Shown here: piece after piece, positions 40,733-49,204 of the stretch
Layout of the letters: each line of letters opens with the position of its first letter
How positions within the stretch are numbered: position 1 is the stretch's first letter
Assembly (NCBI GenBank): GCA_963695805.1
Contig: CAVOHV010000006.1
Span: forward strand, 62,001-126,000
Source: DASUPK01 sp963695805
Lineage (GTDB): Bacteria > Actinomycetota > Thermoleophilia > Solirubrobacterales > 70-9
Length of the DNA: 64,000 nt
Direction: 5' to 3'
Translations under genes and position numbers: made by a program
The notes under the pieces: generated by a model
Seen by the model: only the letters and a program-made list of their open reading frames with translations
Database searches by the model: none
Told to the model about the DNA's origin: nothing

Positions 40733-43001
40733 CCGCTCCCTGCCCGGCCGGCTCCAGCGCGAGGTCGAGGACCTCGCCGATGCTCATCACCGGGTGGAAG
40801 GTCATCTGCTCGCGGACCTCCTCGGGGACATCGTCGAGATCGCCGCGGTTTCGCTCCGGCAGGATCACCTCGGTGAGCCCGGCGGCGTGTGCCGCGAGGA
40901 CCTTCTGCTTGAGGCCGCCGATCGGCAGGACTCGGCCCTGCAGCGTGACCTCACCGGTCATTCCGACGGTGTGCTTCACCGGACGCCCACTGAGGAGCGA
41001 CGCGAGCGCCGTCGTCATCGCGGTTCCGGCGCTCGGCCCGTCCTTGGGGATTGCTCCCGCCGGGACGTGCATGTGGAACTCGCGTCCGAAGCCGCCGCTG
41101 TCGATGCCGAGCTCGTCAGCGTGGGAGTTGACGTAGGAGAGCGCGATCCGCGCCGACTCCTTCATCACGTCGCCCAGCTGGCCGGTCAGCACCAGGCCCT
41201 TGTCGCCGTCCATCGCGGTGGCCTCGATGAAGAGCACGTCACCGCCGGTTCCGGTGACCGCCAGTCCGGTGGCCACGCCCGGGATCGCCGTGCGCTCCAC
41301 CGACTCCTGGAAGAACCGCTGGCGGCCGAGTGCATCGACCACCTCATCGGTATCGATGGCAATCGGCGCCTCACCCTCGCCCGAGGCGATCCGAGTCGCC
41401 TCGCGACGCAGCAACTTGCCCAGCTCGCGTTCGAGCTGGCGCACGCCGGCTTCGCGGGTGTACTCGGTGATCACCTTGCTGAGGATCGCGTCGGAGGCTT
41501 CGACCTCGTCGGCGCGGAGCCCGTTCCTCTCCAGCTGCCGTGGCCACAGATAGCCGCGGGCGATCGCCAGCTTCTCGTCGGTCGTGTAGCCGTCGAACCG
41601 GATGACCTCCATCCGGTCGAGCAGCGGCGCCGGGATCGTGTCGACCATGTTCGCGGTGGCCAGGAAGACCACCTCGGAGAGATCGACCTCAACGTCGAGG
41701 TAGTGATCGCGGAACGAGTGGTTCTGGGCCGGGTCGAGAACCTCGAGCAGGGCGGCGGAGGGATCGCCTCGCCAGTCCGCCCCGACCTTGTCGACCTCGT
41801 CCAGCAGGATCACCGGGTTCATCGTCTTCGCGTCACGCAGGGCGCGGACGATCCGTCCCGGCAGTGCGCCGATGTATGTGCGCCGGTGGCCTCGGATCTC
41901 GGCCTCGTCGTGGATCCCGCCCAGTGACAGGCGCACGAACTCGCGCCCCAGGGAGCGGGCCACGGACTCGCCGATCGAGGTCTTGCCGGTTCCGGGAGGG
42001 CCGACCAGGGTGAGGATGGCGCCATTGGCGCGACTCTCGCCCTCGACGCCTCGCTCCTGGCGCAGCTTGCGCACCGCGATGAACTCGGTGATTCGCCGCT
42101 TCACGTCATCCAGCCCGGCGTGGTCCTCGTCGAGCACCTCGCGGGTGTGCGCCGGGTCCAGCTTCTCCTCGGAGCGCTTCGACCACGGCACGGCCAGCAG
42201 CCAGTCGAGGTAGCTGCGAATCATCGATGACTCGGGCGACTGCTCGCCCTGGCGCTCGAGGCGCCGGAGCTCACGCTCGGCCTGCTCGGCGACCGCCTCG
42301 GGCATCTCGGCCTCCGCGATCTTCTTCTCGTACTCACCAATCAGGTCGGCCTCGTCCTCGCCCAGCTCCTTGCGGATCGACTCCATCTGCTTGCGCAGGA
42401 AGTACTCGCGCTGTTGCGCCTGGGCGCCGCCCTCGACGTCGTCGCGGATCTTGCGGCGGACCTGAAGCTCGGCCAGGCGCTCGCGCTGCATCTGGATCGC
42501 CAGCTCGAGACGGGCCTTGACGTCGACGCTTTCGATCAGCTTGAGCTTCTGCTCACGGGTGAGATCCGGGCTGTAGCCCGCCGTGTCGGCCAGGGCTCCC
42601 GGATCCTCGATCGAGAGCAGGAAGGCGCCGATGCGCTCATCCGCATTGCGCAGCTCGAGGATCTCCTCGACGACCGCGCGGTACTCCTGCATCAGCTCTC
42701 TGGTGCGCTCGTCCTCAGGATTGCCGTCGTGGATCTCCTGTACGTCGACGCGCAGCTGCTCGCCGACGGGCTCAGCGGCCCCGGCCAGCCCGCGATGCAG
42801 ACCGACCACGGTTGCTACGTGCCCACCGCCCGGCAGCTGGCCGCGCTCGATCACCTCGGCGACGACGCCGATGCGGCCGAACTCGCCGTTCTGGCGGGGC
42901 AGCAGGAAGACGCGATCCTCATCACCGGTGTCGACCGACAGGGTCGCCGTGATGGAGGGGAAGACAATCGCTTCGTCGAGTGGAATCAGAAGAAGGCTCA
43001 T
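40713..43001 (-). CDS. lon: ATP-dependent Lon protease (copy 2)
   Basis: 762 aa from ATG 43001 (MSLLLIPLDEAIVFPSITAT). Smaller N domain than copy 1, a helical segment (AQQREYFLRKQMESIRKELG), Walker A GPPGTGKTSIGESVARSL, Walker B LLDEVDK, catalytic Ser in IPKDGPSAGT and Lys in GGLKQKVLAA. Intact LonA-type protease. It has GEGEAPIAIDTDEV and other differences from copy 1, so the two are old paralogues, not a recent duplication. Divergent from the metallo-hydrolase at 43072, with the HxlR regulator gene attached downstream. Confidence 0.93.
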   Translation of the reverse strand: MSLLLIPLDEAIVFPSITATLSVDTGDEDRVFLLPRQNGEFGRIGVVAEVIERGQLPGGGHVATVVGLHRGLAGAAEPVGEQLRVDVQEIHDGNPEDERTRELMQEYRAVVEEILELRNADERIGAFLLSIEDPGALADTAGYSPDLTREQKLKLIESVDVKARLELAIQMQRERLAELQVRRKIRDDVEGGAQAQQREYFLRKQMESIRKELGEDEADLIGEYEKKIAEAEMPEAVAEQAERELRRLERQGEQSPESSMIRSYLDWLLAVPWSKRSEEKLDPAHTREVLDEDHAGLDDVKRRITEFIAVRKLRQERGVEGESRANGAILTLVGPPGTGKTSIGESVARSLGREFVRLSLGGIHDEAEIRGHRRTYIGALPGRIVRALRDAKTMNPVILLDEVDKVGADWRGDPSAALLEVLDPAQNHSFRDHYLDVEVDLSEVVFLATANMVDTIPAPLLDRMEVIRFDGYTTDEKLAIARGYLWPRQLERNGLRADEVEASDAILSKVITEYTREAGVRQLERELGKLLRREATRIASGEGEAPIAIDTDEVVDALGRQRFFQESVERTAIPGVATGLAVTGTGGDVLFIEATAMDGDKGLVLTGQLGDVMKESARIALSYVNSHADELGIDSGGFGREFHMHVPAGAIPKDGPSAGTAMTTALASLLSGRPVKHTVGMTGEVTLQGRVLPIGGLKQKVLAAHAAGLTEVILPERNRGDLDDVPEEVREQMTFHPVMSIGEVLDLALEPAGQGADVAPVS

Positions 43002-43020
43002 GAGTAGGTCCAATTTCTGT

Positions 43021-43048
43021 AGTTGGTACAGAGAGAGGATAGCCAACT
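43021..43048. promoter_or_regulatory. Inverted repeat in the lon2 / metallo-hydrolase promoter region
   Basis: AGTTGG (43021-43026) and CCAACT (43043-43048), 16-nt spacer containing the purine run GAGAGAGGA. It sits 20 nt before the lon copy 2 start in a divergent gap of 70 nt. A possible operator, perhaps for the HxlR protein; weak by length alone. Confidence 0.3.
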
Positions 43049-43071
43049 CGGATCATTACCCTGCGACGCCG

Positions 43072-43773
43072 ATGGCGAGCGTCCACATCCTGGTGCCGGC
43101 CCAGCGCTACGTCTTCGTCGTGTCCAACGGCGAGGCGGAGGCGGCGACGGTTGACAGCTCGGCCGAGGGCTTCGAGCGCTACAAGTCGCTGCAGCAGGGA
43201 GGGCGGACCACGGGGATGGTCGCATTCCCGAACACCCTCCTGGTCCGGGGCGAGCGCGACTACCTCGTCGATCCCGGCCTGATCATGCAGGGGGCGCCGG
43301 TGATCGGGGCCCTGGAGGAGCTCGGCGTCGAGCCGAACGACGTCAAGGACGTGATCCTCACCCACCTCCATTTCGACCACGCCGAGGGGCTCGCGGGATG
43401 GCCGATGCGGCGGACCTACGTCCACAAGCTCGAGACCGAGGCGCCGTACGCCCAGCTCGTCGCCGGCGTGCTCGAGATGGCGAACCTGGAGGTTCTCGAG
43501 GGGGAAGAGGGCGAGATCGAGCCCGGGCTGCGCTGGATCCGCACCCCCGGGCACAGCGAGGGCCTGATCTCCCTGCTGGTCGACACCGACGAGGGCCTCG
43601 TCGTGATCGCCTCCGACTGTGTCGGGCCTCTGCCCGAGTACTTCGATCGGATGGACCTGCCCGAGGACTTCGGCCCGGAGCGGGACGAGCTGCTGGAGCA
43701 GTGGAAGCGGATCCGCGACCTCGATCCGGCGGTGGTGATCCCGGGCCACAATCCGCCGGTGAAGCTCCGCTAG
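43072..43773 (+). CDS. MBL-fold metallo-hydrolase (glyoxalase II / lactonase-like)
   Basis: 233 aa from ATG 43072 (MASVHILVPAQRYVFVVSNG). Zinc motif HLHFDHAEGL (HxHxDH), then TPGHSEGLISLLVDT (His), ASDCVGPL (Asp) and IPGHNPPV (last His) give a full two-metal site. The layout is that of glyoxalase II-like and lactonase-like proteins. The substrate is unknown. It is divergent from lon copy 2 and followed 54 nt later by a TetR gene. Confidence 0.85.
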   Translation: MASVHILVPAQRYVFVVSNGEAEAATVDSSAEGFERYKSLQQGGRTTGMVAFPNTLLVRGERDYLVDPGLIMQGAPVIGALEELGVEPNDVKDVILTHLHFDHAEGLAGWPMRRTYVHKLETEAPYAQLVAGVLEMANLEVLEGEEGEIEPGLRWIRTPGHSEGLISLLVDTDEGLVVIASDCVGPLPEYFDRMDLPEDFGPERDELLEQWKRIRDLDPAVVIPGHNPPVKLR

Positions 43774-43827
43774 CGGCGCCAGCGATCAGCAGGCTGTCCA
43801 GCCAGCCAACCTCTTAGAGTGCGGGGC

Positions 43828-44430
43828 GTGGAGGCGACGAAGACACGCGAGCTGAGCGGGGAGAAGGCACAGCGGATCGTTGAGGCGATGCGCTCGAGCG
43901 TCGCCCGCCGGGGCATCGCAGGCTCGACCTTCGAGCATGTTGCCCGCGAGGCCGGAGTCAGCCGGGGACTGCTCCACTACTACTTCGGCACCAAGGAGGC
44001 GCTCCTGGTCGAGGTCGTCCGCCGCGACACCGAGCACCGCATCGCCCGCCTCGACGAGCCCCTCGGCCAGGCGCAGTCAGTGGACGAGATCCTCGAGATC
44101 CTGGTCGCCGACCTCCAGGACTCGATCCAGAACGAGCCCGGCTTCTGGGTGCTGCTCTTCGACCTCTTTACGGCCGGGCGCCGCAACCCCGAGATACAGC
44201 GCGAGGTGGGGGAGCTCTTCAACCGGACCCGCGACCACGTCGCCGACATCCTCAGCGCCAAGCAGGCCGAGGGCGTGATCTCGCCCCGCACCGACATCAA
44301 CGCGGTTGTGGCGCTGCTCTTCGCGATGGCGGACGGGATCGCCCTGCAGGTCCTTTCGGATCCCGACCGGGACCACGCCGGCGTGATCGATGCGGGGACG
44401 CAGGCCGCGCGGCACATCCTGGCCGGCTAG
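43828..44430 (+). CDS. TetR-family transcriptional regulator
   Basis: 200 aa from GTG 43828 (VEATKTRELSGEKAQRIVEA); GTG 43819 is an alternative. HTH: MRSSVARRGIAGSTFEHVAR, EAGVSRGLLHYYFGTKEALL. The C-terminal part has a TetR_C-like fold with FTAGRRNPEIQREVGELFNR. It precedes the double hot-dog thioesterase by 9 nt, so it likely regulates that gene in the same transcript, responding to an acyl or aromatic compound. Confidence 0.86.
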   Translation: MEATKTRELSGEKAQRIVEAMRSSVARRGIAGSTFEHVAREAGVSRGLLHYYFGTKEALLVEVVRRDTEHRIARLDEPLGQAQSVDEILEILVADLQDSIQNEPGFWVLLFDLFTAGRRNPEIQREVGELFNRTRDHVADILSAKQAEGVISPRTDINAVVALLFAMADGIALQVLSDPDRDHAGVIDAGTQAARHILAG

Positions 44431-44439
44431 CGGTCACGC

Positions 44440-45537
44440 ATGATCTGGCAGGAGCGCGCCAAGGGCGGCTACCCGGACCGCTCGTTCCTGGCGCTGCCCG
44501 GCGAGCAGCGGATGGGCTCCGCCCGCCGCGGCCTGATCCCCTACTCGCCGATGGGGTATCTGACCGAGCTCGGGATGACCGAGGGCTCGCGTGGCCACTC
44601 CACCTTCTCGATGCCGGCCTCCCCGTGGTTCGCGAACTCCTCGGGGCTGATCTCCGGGGGCGTGCTGGCGGTGATCGGCGATGCCGCGCTCGGCTCGGTC
44701 ATCCACTCGGACGTCGGCCCGGGGCAGGGAATGACCACGGCCGAGCTCTCGATGTCGTTCCTGCGCCCGGTCGTGCCGAAGTCCGGCTCTGCGGTCACCG
44801 GCTCCGGCCAGCTAATCCACCGGGGCCGCACGCTGGGAATCTCGGAGGCCTTCCTGTTCGACGATGAGGACCAGCTGCTCTCGCACGGGACGACCCGCTG
44901 CACGGTCTTCCCTCCGGTGGATCCACTGCCCGACCCGCCGGAGGACCGGCCGGCAATCGAACAGGAGCCGCCCGGGAGCGACCCAAACGATCCCCTGCGG
45001 CGTGAGGTCGAGGGCGAGGTGCTGCCGCAGGAGGTGTTCGAGCGGCGCAGCGGCTTCGAGATCCTGCGAGCGCTGATCGCCGGCGAGTTGCCGCGGCCGC
45101 CGATCTATCACCTCACCGGACTGCGTCTCGCCGAGGCGGACGAGGGGGCGACCGTTACGGCCCTGCCCTGCAGCAAGTGGCTCTCGACCTCGGCCGGGAC
45201 GATCCAGGGCGGCTTCACCGCGATGCTGGCCGAGAGCGCGATGACCTCCGCCGTGTTCAGCACTGCCCCGGCCGACACCGCCGTCGCGACGCTCGACTTC
45301 AAGGTCAACTACCTGCGACCGGTCTTCCCGGACGGGGAGGAGATGACGGCTACAGCGCGCATCCTGCACCGGGGACGCACCCTGGTCGTTGTCGCGGCCG
45401 AGCTCACCAACGCCGAGGGGAAGAAGGTCGCCCTAGCGACCGGCTCATCGATGTACCTGCCTGGCCGCCCGGCGAACCTGGTCGGGGTCGAGCTCGGCCC
45501 GGCCTCCTCCGATCTCGAGGACGATCCAGGGGCGTAG
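44440..45537 (+). CDS. Tandem hot-dog thioesterase-like protein (PaaI family)
   Basis: 365 aa with two consecutive hot-dog domains: the first at about residues 35-165 (PWFANSSGLISGGVLAVIGD, LSMSFLRPVVPKSGSAVTGS), the second at about 215-345 (GTIQGGFTAMLAESAMTSAV, LDFKVNYLRPVFPDGEEMTA). The repeated pattern GxIxGGxxAxxxxxA...T.....x.LRPV is the PaaI-type core with its Asp/Glu or Asn. The two halves form an intramolecular dimer. They hydrolyse or bind acyl-CoA thioesters. The acyl group is unknown; the neighbouring TetR gene fits induction by fatty or aromatic acids. Confidence 0.83.
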   Translation: MIWQERAKGGYPDRSFLALPGEQRMGSARRGLIPYSPMGYLTELGMTEGSRGHSTFSMPASPWFANSSGLISGGVLAVIGDAALGSVIHSDVGPGQGMTTAELSMSFLRPVVPKSGSAVTGSGQLIHRGRTLGISEAFLFDDEDQLLSHGTTRCTVFPPVDPLPDPPEDRPAIEQEPPGSDPNDPLRREVEGEVLPQEVFERRSGFEILRALIAGELPRPPIYHLTGLRLAEADEGATVTALPCSKWLSTSAGTIQGGFTAMLAESAMTSAVFSTAPADTAVATLDFKVNYLRPVFPDGEEMTATARILHRGRTLVVVAAELTNAEGKKVALATGSSMYLPGRPANLVGVELGPASSDLEDDPGA

Positions 45538-45546
45538 GATCGGGCC

Positions 45547-45927
45547 GTGGGCCTTTTCGGCTTCCTCAGGAAGAACGACGAGCGGGCAATGCCCGAGCCG
45601 GGGACGCCTGAATTCGAAGCCGTGATCGCTGGCACGGCGATCCCGGACTCGCAGAGTGTCTCGATGGGCGAGGCCGGCTGGACCGAGCCCGGTTCCTCCC
45701 AGACGGTCGACCTGCACAACACCGGCAAGCGGGAGGAGATCCAGGGCGTCCTGCGCGAACACGGGATCGACCCCGACCAGAAGGGTCAGACGATCGACGC
45801 GTCGAAGGTACCGGGCCTCAGACAGGCTCTGATCAAGGCCCTGTTCCGAGGGGTCCCGAACTCCGGCGGGATCGACGGCGGGATCCCCTCGCCCAAGAAG
45901 GCACCGCCGGCGGACTCGGACGACTGA
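45547..45927 (+). CDS. Hypothetical protein, unknown function
   Basis: 126 aa, GTG start. It opens MGLFGFLRKNDERAMPEPGT, then FEAVIAGTAIPDSQSVSMGE and a helical segment (REEIQGVLREHGIDPDQKGQ, PGLRQALIKALFRGVPNSG), closing with an acidic tail. No family recognised; charged and soluble, no signal or membrane segment. It follows the thioesterase by 9 nt, suggesting co-transcription, and ends 1 nt from the end of the convergent diiron gene. Confidence 0.6.
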   Translation: MGLFGFLRKNDERAMPEPGTPEFEAVIAGTAIPDSQSVSMGEAGWTEPGSSQTVDLHNTGKREEIQGVLREHGIDPDQKGQTIDASKVPGLRQALIKALFRGVPNSGGIDGGIPSPKKAPPADSDD

Positions 45928-47214
45928 CTACTCGACCGGCGTCGGGCGCGGCGGGAAGATCTTCGGCATCCGCGCGAGCTGGCGCAGCGAGCCCCGCGGC
46001 TTCAGCTTCCGCCGGAGCATCGCCTTGCGGGCGTCCTGGCCGCGCACCGAGACGTCGACCCAGTCGGCCCAGGTCGTTCGCAGCGTGATGTCCGGATCGT
46101 CGGCGAGGCCCTTTCCGGAGCTGGTTGAGCCGTTGTCGATCCGCACGTGCCACGGCTCCGCGTCCTCGAAGCGCCACTGGATCGTCACCGGGCGATCGAC
46201 CGCGTCGGTCCGGGCGGAGCGGGCGATGATGTCGAAGAGGATCTCCTCGACCTCGTGGCTCGCTTGGGGCTTTCCGTTGGGCTCGCCGAGCACCCCGGCA
46301 CGGAGCAGCGTGAGCTGTCGCTCGGCTCGCTCCTTGTGCGGCATCTCGGGGTCGAAGGGGTAGATGCCGGGCGGGTGCTCGTCGAGCGGGTAGCCGGTGG
46401 CGCGCCACTTCTGCTCGACCGAGCGCATGCCCCAGGCGTAGAGCTCGGGGATGGTGAAGCCGTACTCGGTGGTGTAGCGCTCGTCCCAGTTGGGCGGCAC
46501 GAAGATCCCGGTCACGTACGGCAGGACCTCCCTGAGGAGCTCGTCAGCGGCGGCCTTGCACTCGTCGGACTCGGCGAACAGCTCCGAGAGGACCTTGACC
46601 CCGAAGCCGATGTGGCGCTGCTCATCCTTCGAGACCTTCTCCATTCCGGCGCTGAAGCCGGGCATCGTGCCCGCCTTGACGAAGAAGTCCTCGATGAAGT
46701 GCTGCGTCGGCTGAGCCATCGTCGCCTCGATCACCATGTGGTAGAGCGTGATCGCCTGGGCGAACTTGGGCAGGGAGCGGTCGGTGTGGAGCTCCTCCAC
46801 CATCTGCTCGAGCCGTCCGAAGACCTTGCGGTAGCCCCAGCCCAGTTCCGGCAGGGTGGCCTCGAGGCCGGTGGCGATGTTCCCCTCGATGCCGATGACC
46901 TCCTTGAAGAAGCGGTGGAAGAAGACGGCGTGGCGGGCCTCGTCGACCTGCTGGGTGGCGAGGAAGTACTTCTGCTCCTCCTTCGGGGCTGCCTCGATGT
47001 AGGGGGAGAGGCCGTCGGCGACCGCGTCCTCGCCGTAGAAGAACATCGAGTAGACCCACATGGCGGACTTCCTCTGGATCTCGGAGAGGGACTCCCAGCC
47101 CAGCTTGTCCTGGGTGAAGTCGAGCTCGGTCGCCTTCCAGTTGCCCTCCTCCCAACGGCGGTAGAGGTCGTCGTAGCTGATCTGCTGGGCGATGCTCTGC
47201 TGCGCGACCGACAT
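45928..47214 (-). CDS. R2-like ligand-binding oxidase-type diiron protein fused to SCP2-like domain
   Basis: 428 aa, ATG 47214 with AGGAGG 7 nt upstream. Residues 30-300 have the ferritin-like ribonucleotide reductase R2 fold; metal ligands are all in place: E62 (FFYGEDAV), E92/H95 (VDEARHAVFF), E163 (YHMVIEATM), E198/H201 (KDEQRHIGFG). This spacing is that of R2lox proteins, which hold a Mn/Fe site and a Tyr-Val crosslink. Y158 is five residues before E163, as in R2lox, but the Val two after the first Glu is Ala64 here. Residues about 320-428 look like an SCP2 sterol-carrier domain (WHVRIDNGSTSSGKGLADDP, ITLRTTWADWVDVSVRGQDA). It is controlled, by position, by the divergent TetR. Confidence 0.8.
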   Translation of the reverse strand: MSVAQQSIAQQISYDDLYRRWEEGNWKATELDFTQDKLGWESLSEIQRKSAMWVYSMFFYGEDAVADGLSPYIEAAPKEEQKYFLATQQVDEARHAVFFHRFFKEVIGIEGNIATGLEATLPELGWGYRKVFGRLEQMVEELHTDRSLPKFAQAITLYHMVIEATMAQPTQHFIEDFFVKAGTMPGFSAGMEKVSKDEQRHIGFGVKVLSELFAESDECKAAADELLREVLPYVTGIFVPPNWDERYTTEYGFTIPELYAWGMRSVEQKWRATGYPLDEHPPGIYPFDPEMPHKERAERQLTLLRAGVLGEPNGKPQASHEVEEILFDIIARSARTDAVDRPVTIQWRFEDAEPWHVRIDNGSTSSGKGLADDPDITLRTTWADWVDVSVRGQDARKAMLRRKLKPRGSLRQLARMPKIFPPRPTPVE

Positions 47215-47252
47215 CTCGGGCCTCCTGGTTTCCGCGGATTCGTGCCGTATAG

Positions 47253-47274
47253 TAACTGACTGACCAGTCAGTTA
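47253..47274. promoter_or_regulatory. Palindromic TetR operator
   Basis: Perfect palindrome: TAACTGACTG, spacer AC, CAGTCAGTTA. TATAGT at 47248-47253 is a candidate -10 box for the TetR gene, and TACTAT on the minus strand is one for the diiron gene. The 65-nt gap between the two starts contains only this site and the ribosome site of the diiron gene, so one repressor could block both promoters. Confidence 0.85.
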
Positions 47275-47279
47275 GTAAC

Positions 47280-47930
47280 GTGAGTTCCGTCACACAGACA
47301 AAGACCGCTCCCGCCCGCTCGCGCATGAGCGCCGTGGATCGCCGCGCGGCGATCCTCGATGCCGCGCGCTACGCGTTCGCCGAACGCGGCTACCACGAGA
47401 CCTCGCTGGACGCCGTGGCCGAGCGCGCCGGCGTCTCGAAGGCGCTCCTCTACGAGCACTTCTCGTCCAAGCGGGAGCTCTACGTGGCGATGCTCGAGAT
47501 GCACGTCCACGAGCTGGTCGGGCGGATCGCGGCCGCCGTGGCTGCCGCGGAGCCGGGCGAGGCCCGGATGCTGGCCGGGCTCGAGGCGTTCTTCGGCTTC
47601 GTCGAGGAGCGGCGAGGGGCGTGGCGGATCATGTTCCGCAACGCGGACGATCCCGATGTGGCTGTGCGGCTGGACCGCCTGCGCGACGAGGTCGCCGCGG
47701 CGATTGTCCAGCTGATGAGCGAGGAGGCAGAGCGCAGGGAGCTCGACTTCCCGAATCTGCCGCAGCTGGTAGAGATGATCGCCCAGCAGCTCGTTGGGGC
47801 GATGCAGTCGCTCGCCGACTGGTGGGACCTCCACCGCAAGGTGCCGAGGGACCAGGTCGTGCAGGCCGCGATGGACTTCGCCTGGATCGGCCAGGAGCGG
47901 ATCAGCCAGGGTCAGCGCTGGTCGCGCTGA
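47280..47930 (+). CDS. TetR-family transcriptional regulator
   Basis: 216 aa, GTG start 6 nt from the palindrome; M16 is an alternative. HTH: DRRAAILDAARYAFAERGYH, ETSLDAVAERAGVSKALLYE, HFSSKRELY. The ligand domain has EERRGAWRIMFRNADDPD. By position it represses itself and the divergent R2lox-like gene. The 3' end overlaps the convergent MFS gene by 29 nt. Confidence 0.88.
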   Translation: MSSVTQTKTAPARSRMSAVDRRAAILDAARYAFAERGYHETSLDAVAERAGVSKALLYEHFSSKRELYVAMLEMHVHELVGRIAAAVAAAEPGEARMLAGLEAFFGFVEERRGAWRIMFRNADDPDVAVRLDRLRDEVAAAIVQLMSEEAERRELDFPNLPQLVEMIAQQLVGAMQSLADWWDLHRKVPRDQVVQAAMDFAWIGQERISQGQRWSR

Positions 47931-49086
47931 CCTCCGCCGGCGCGGGCTCACGCGGCGGCACCGGGGGCCTCGCGTTGAGCACGAGGGTGAGCACGGTGAA
48001 GGCCGCCAGCCCGGCGAAGGCGAGATCCGCGTCGCCGCTGGCCAGCGCTGCGCCGAACGCTGGGATCACCGGGATCGCGAAGATCCCGGTCCCGACCTGC
48101 ATGAGCCCGAGGCTGCCGATCGGCCGGTCCGGGAGGACCCGCTCTGCCTCGTCGTAGTAGAGCGGGTAGGGCAGGGAGAGTCCGATCGCCATCAGGACCA
48201 GGGACACCACCGCGACGCCGGTGGAATCCCCCTCGCCGAGCAAGACGAGCCCGCCCGCCCCGAGGGCCAGCCCCACGATGACCAGCATCGAGGGACTGGC
48301 TCCGGAGGCGGTCATCCGGCCCGCGACGTCCCGCATCACCGCCGAGATCCCGAACAGCGCGAAGGCGAGCCCGCCCGCCTCGGCCGCGGACATGTCGTAG
48401 CCGATGATCAGGAAATGGACCAGCCAGGCGCCAACGACCAGCGGGATGGTGAGGGTGGTAAGCCCGAGCAGCTGCACCCGCCACCAGGCCTGGCTGGTGA
48501 GACACTCCCGCGCAAGCCCCTCGCCCTCGGAGGCGGTCCGGGGGATCTCCACATGTTCATTGGGCAGGATGGGCAATGCGATCGCGGCGAGCGCTGCGGT
48601 GATCAAGAAGGCGACTCGCCAGCTGACGTCCGCCCCCTCGAGCACGCTGCCCAGGAAGAGCGCAGCCGCGACGCCCAGGGTGAGCCCCGCCCCGAACAGC
48701 CCGACCATCCTCACCCCACCCACCGCGCGGGCGTAGGCCGGGATAAAGACCGCCGCGATCCCGAACGCAATCCCGGCGAAGACTCGGCCGACCGCCAGGA
48801 CGCCGACGGTGTCTCCCGCCGCAAAGACGATGTTCCCAACCGCCGAGAGGACGCAGCATGCCCAGATTCCCACGAGGACGCGGATCTTCCGCGCCAGTGC
48901 CGCCCCCACCAGGCTCCCGACCGCGGAGCCGGCGAAGAAGAAGGCGCCGGAAAGCAGGCCAACCTCCCCAAGCCCGATGTCGAACTCCTGTTGCAGCGAG
49001 CCGACCACCGGGCCGACGTTCCCGCAGTTCCAACCAACTATGGCCGCGGCGAGGACGAAGACGCCGCAGGTCCGGCGTATGGACAC
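47902..49086 (-). CDS. MFS transporter
   Basis: 394 aa with 12 hydrophobic segments. It starts MSIRRTCGVFVLAAAIVGWN; the first-half loop has FAGSAVGSLVGAALARKIRV (GxxxDRxGR-like position, here ALARKIR) and GRVFAGIAFGIAAVFIPAYA. In the middle is a cytoplasmic loop with HVEIPRTASEGEGLAR. Drug or metabolite export is possible, the substrate unknown. Convergent with the TetR gene and not clearly in its regulon. Confidence 0.83.
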   Translation of the reverse strand: MSIRRTCGVFVLAAAIVGWNCGNVGPVVGSLQQEFDIGLGEVGLLSGAFFFAGSAVGSLVGAALARKIRVLVGIWACCVLSAVGNIVFAAGDTVGVLAVGRVFAGIAFGIAAVFIPAYARAVGGVRMVGLFGAGLTLGVAAALFLGSVLEGADVSWRVAFLITAALAAIALPILPNEHVEIPRTASEGEGLARECLTSQAWWRVQLLGLTTLTIPLVVGAWLVHFLIIGYDMSAAEAGGLAFALFGISAVMRDVAGRMTASGASPSMLVIVGLALGAGGLVLLGEGDSTGVAVVSLVLMAIGLSLPYPLYYDEAERVLPDRPIGSLGLMQVGTGIFAIPVIPAFGAALASGDADLAFAGLAAFTVLTLVLNARPPVPPREPAPAEVSATSADPG

Positions 49087-49204
49087 GCCTGGCTTCTACC
49101 GGAATCGGCGGATAGGGTGGCCCCGTGCTGGAGGTCGGCGAGCGATACCGCAGTCAGCGCGGCAGCTGGATCCAGATCACCGACCGGTCGGGTGGCCACA
49201 TGTC

